Origin: Drosophila miranda
Taxonomy: Eukaryota; Arthropoda; Insecta; Diptera; Drosophilidae
Assembly (NCBI RefSeq): GCF_003369915.1
Contig: NC_046676.1
Location: 23,002,001-23,066,000, forward strand
Length of the DNA stretch: 64,000 bases
Direction of reading: 5' to 3'
The notes beneath the pieces are model-generated. The model was not told where the DNA came from, ran no database searches, and saw only the letters and a program-made list of their open reading frames with translations. The translations under genes were made by a program, and so were the position numbers. Shown here piece by piece: positions 62,014-64,000 of the stretch (within the stretch, counting starts at the first letter, position 1; the number at the start of each line of letters is the position of its first letter).

Positions 62014-64000
62014 ACCAGCATCCTGGTGATCGAGGCCATCGATTACTTCCTGCAGCAGTCGGATCATGCCCAGTCCATCGATCTGTGCATCTACCAGGCT
62101 TGCCTGATCAAACAGCTGGCCAACTACGGCATTGATCCTCGTCCCAGTCTGCAGTGCTTGCTTCGCGTATTGCTTGCGACTCGGGAGCATACGCGGAATC
62201 ACTACCATGTGCTCTTGGTTCTGCTGGCGGAAGTGCTGCACGTCTTGTCCCCCTTCTACTTGGCCGACTTGCTGCGGATCATTGTCTTCGTGGTCGTGCA
62301 GGAGCGCTGTGGCCATGAATACATTCTGAACATGTGTCTGGATGGCATCATTCAGTGGATGTCTCAGACTGCATTCATACACGCCGAGGGGCTGGCTCTG
62401 GCTAACCAGATAGTGCAGCGTGTGCTCGACCTCCAACAGTCGGATGAGGGCGAGCGGATATCCACCAAGCAACTGAAGCCGGCCCACATGCGCAACTATC
62501 ATCCGGACATTGCGATTGCATTTGATCTGGCCAATCTTGTGGAGTCGTTCGATGCCTCCGAGAATCAGGATGTTTTCGCCTTTGTCGACGCCCTAAATGT
62601 CAAGTCAAACACGGTCTTCTGCCAGCGCCTCCATCTCTTCTTGCGCGCCCTCTTTCTGTCCCGACAACCGCCCGTTGACTGCTGGTTCAAGATCTACTAG
62701 GTGATTCTGCAGACCATTAAGGTAAACGAGGGCATCGCCTACGACTTCCTCATGACCTACATCTTCAAGCTGGCCCACGAGAACAATCCTGAGCTGCAAC
62801 TGGAGTTGCTTCAAGGTCTGCCCCATTTTGCCGTATCCAAGGTGAGCTCTCAAATGAACATCACTTGAATCTTCCACTGAAACATGTCCCGTTTTGCGAA
62901 GGACAACGTGCCCATGATTCTGAACACCATTCGAATTTTGTCCACCGAGAATGGTACCTTCTGTGTGGACCTGTATCTACGACTGTGGCGCGTGGAGTCG
63001 AGCACCTATCCCTTCCTGCTGAAGCAAGTGGCTCAACCGCTGCCGGAGGGCGATAAGCGCTGGGAGCTTCAAGTAGCCCGAGCACATGCCATGCGGGAAA
63101 TCTGCCAGGAAAAGTAGCCCACAAATTTATACCGATCTTGTATCCTTTTTCTAATCTTATACCCATCTTTTGCAGGCCAACATTGCATGGATCGGAGCTG
63201 CTACCTCACCTTAGCAATACGTTAAACAGCTGCACCGATGAATCGGGGGATCTGGCTACGTCTCTGGCGTTGGATGCTCTTTATGCCTTGTGTGACAGCC
63301 ACACTGTCAATATTTCTTCCACCTGGCACGCTCTGGGCAGCAAGTTTCGCGGCGAACAGCGTCCACAGACCCTTAGGTCTCTGTACCATTTCTTTGGCTT
63401 GGTTCCGCTGCTGCAGACACCCACACTGGAGTACGAGAAAGTTGCGGATGATGCCCTAGAGCAGCTGTGGCAGGCCATCAGTCGACCGGGAACAGATGCG
63501 GCACAGGTTCGCAATGCTCTGGCAGCCCTAAAGAGCTATGAGCCAGGAAGCACGCTCAACCTGCGGCACATTCCGGCTCAGTTTCGTTTTGAGATTGTCG
63601 GTGGAGCAGTGGGAGGACTTAGTGGCCGAGAGGTGGTGGATCTGCTGGAAGAGACCGTCCCCGGCGAGGTGTGGGTGCAGCTACTACAGAAGATTCGCCC
63701 GGAATGTGGAGATGCAGCAGCTGATCTGATTTCCCATCACATAAGCAACGAAATAAACGGCTTTCGGAGCGGAGTCTACCGCCTGCCCGAGGGCAAGCCG
63801 GAGCCACGCAAGCTAGTGGGTTTGTTCGGGACCCTCCCGCTCCGTGCAGTAACCAACTACATGGTGAGCCAGGCCCGCTTCGGAGACTACGTGTCAGAGC
63901 CCTATGCAGGGACCTTTCCCCTTAGGGCGCTGTCCAATAAATTTCCCAAGCCGATACCACCGCTCGATTGGAGCTGCTTGACGAGCTTCTTTCACCTATC
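62014..64000 (+). pseudogene. U8: truncated focadhesin-like copy with TAG in exon 3, cut by window end
   Basis: Exon 3 remnant 62,014-62,841 with the same TAG (62,698) as U6, exon 4 62,902-63,113, and exon 5 from 63,176 to the window edge (open so far, with an Ala to Ser change near 63,315). U6 and U8 also share CTTCAAGG (R to Q) and ATTTTGTCC variants. It follows the promoter and exon 1 of U7. The array continues beyond 64,000. Confidence 0.85.

Larger units (their letters stand above)
29670..64000 (+). repeat. Head-to-tail array of a truncated focadhesin-like gene plus neighbour promoter
   Basis: The sequence from 29,670 (codon 229 of the focadhesin-like gene) to 34,582 recurs downstream. 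The identical junction, TAATATAT joined to ACCAGCATCC, is found at 34,583, 40,191, 43,940, 48,155, 53,024, 57,119 and 62,014. Units are U1 29,670-34,582, U2 34,583-40,190, U3 40,191-43,939, U4 43,940-48,154, U5 48,155-53,023, U6 53,024-57,118, U7 57,119-62,013 and U8 62,014 to beyond the window. A full unit is about 4.9 kb; shorter ones have internal deletions. Copies are near-identical by eye. One founding tandem duplication followed by unequal exchange explains the shared junction. All units have the same orientation. Confidence 0.97.

Noticed and set aside
29670-64000. Could the regular repeats be a CRISPR array or satellite?
   Set aside because: Units are ~4-5 kb, carry exons and introns and are in a eukaryotic genome; this is a segmental tandem duplication.
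1-64000. tRNA, rRNA or snRNA genes
   Set aside because: No cloverleaf with A and B boxes and no rRNA or snRNA core sequence was seen by eye; a covariance-model scan would be needed to exclude small RNAs.

Overview
The window reads as a Drosophila chromosome. Introns are short (58-62 bp) with GT..AG ends, promoters carry fly core elements (TATA/Inr, DRE TATCGATA, Ohler motifs 1 and 6), CAG/CA/CT microsatellites are abundant, and there is a repeated element of the mini-me/DINE-1 type with a (GTCY)n microsatellite. The body of that element looks to me like the form common in the obscura group (D. pseudoobscura, D. miranda and relatives). That is recognition from memory, not a search.

Positions 1-27,200 are a gene-sparse region with small, probably secreted proteins. 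Gene A (coding 12,777-13,598, + strand) encodes about 199 residues with an N-terminal hydrophobic segment. Two upstream exons with good ATGs (2,774-2,803 and 8,587-8,628) both end in phase 0 and could be alternative first exons for it. Gene B (16,035-22,715, + strand, six coding exons, 332 residues) is a signal-peptide-bearing Gly/Ala-rich protein. Its large first coding intron holds a minus-strand two-exon gene of the MBF2 family (19,031-19,525). Genes A and B end in similar, separately encoded C-terminal exons starting IPI..LR, so they are probably old tandem relatives. The rest of this half is intronic or intergenic DNA with microsatellites and two striking short hairpins.

Positions 27,278-33,916 hold one complete seven-exon gene for a 1,202-residue helical-repeat protein, tentatively the focadhesin (FOCAD, fly CG3520) family. 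Its fifth intron contains a mini-me/DINE-1-like element. Just downstream, a housekeeping-type promoter and the first exon (eight codons) of a second gene are present (34,004-34,319).

From 29,670 to the end of the window the DNA is a head-to-tail array. The unit runs from inside exon 3 of the focadhesin-like gene to just past a splice acceptor in the downstream gene. The same junction recurs at 34,583, 40,191, 43,940, 48,155, 53,024, 57,119 and 62,014, so there are eight units (the first being part of the intact gene, the last cut by the window edge). The copies lack the 5' end of the gene and carry stops, frameshifts, a lost splice acceptor and structural deletions. They fall into long units (U1, U5, U7), which keep the downstream promoter and exon 1, and short units (U2, U3, U4, U6), which lost them. 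Each long unit therefore places a housekeeping promoter directly in front of the next truncated copy (U2, U6, U8). The array is the most unusual object here: a recent amplification of a gene fragment together with a neighbour's promoter.
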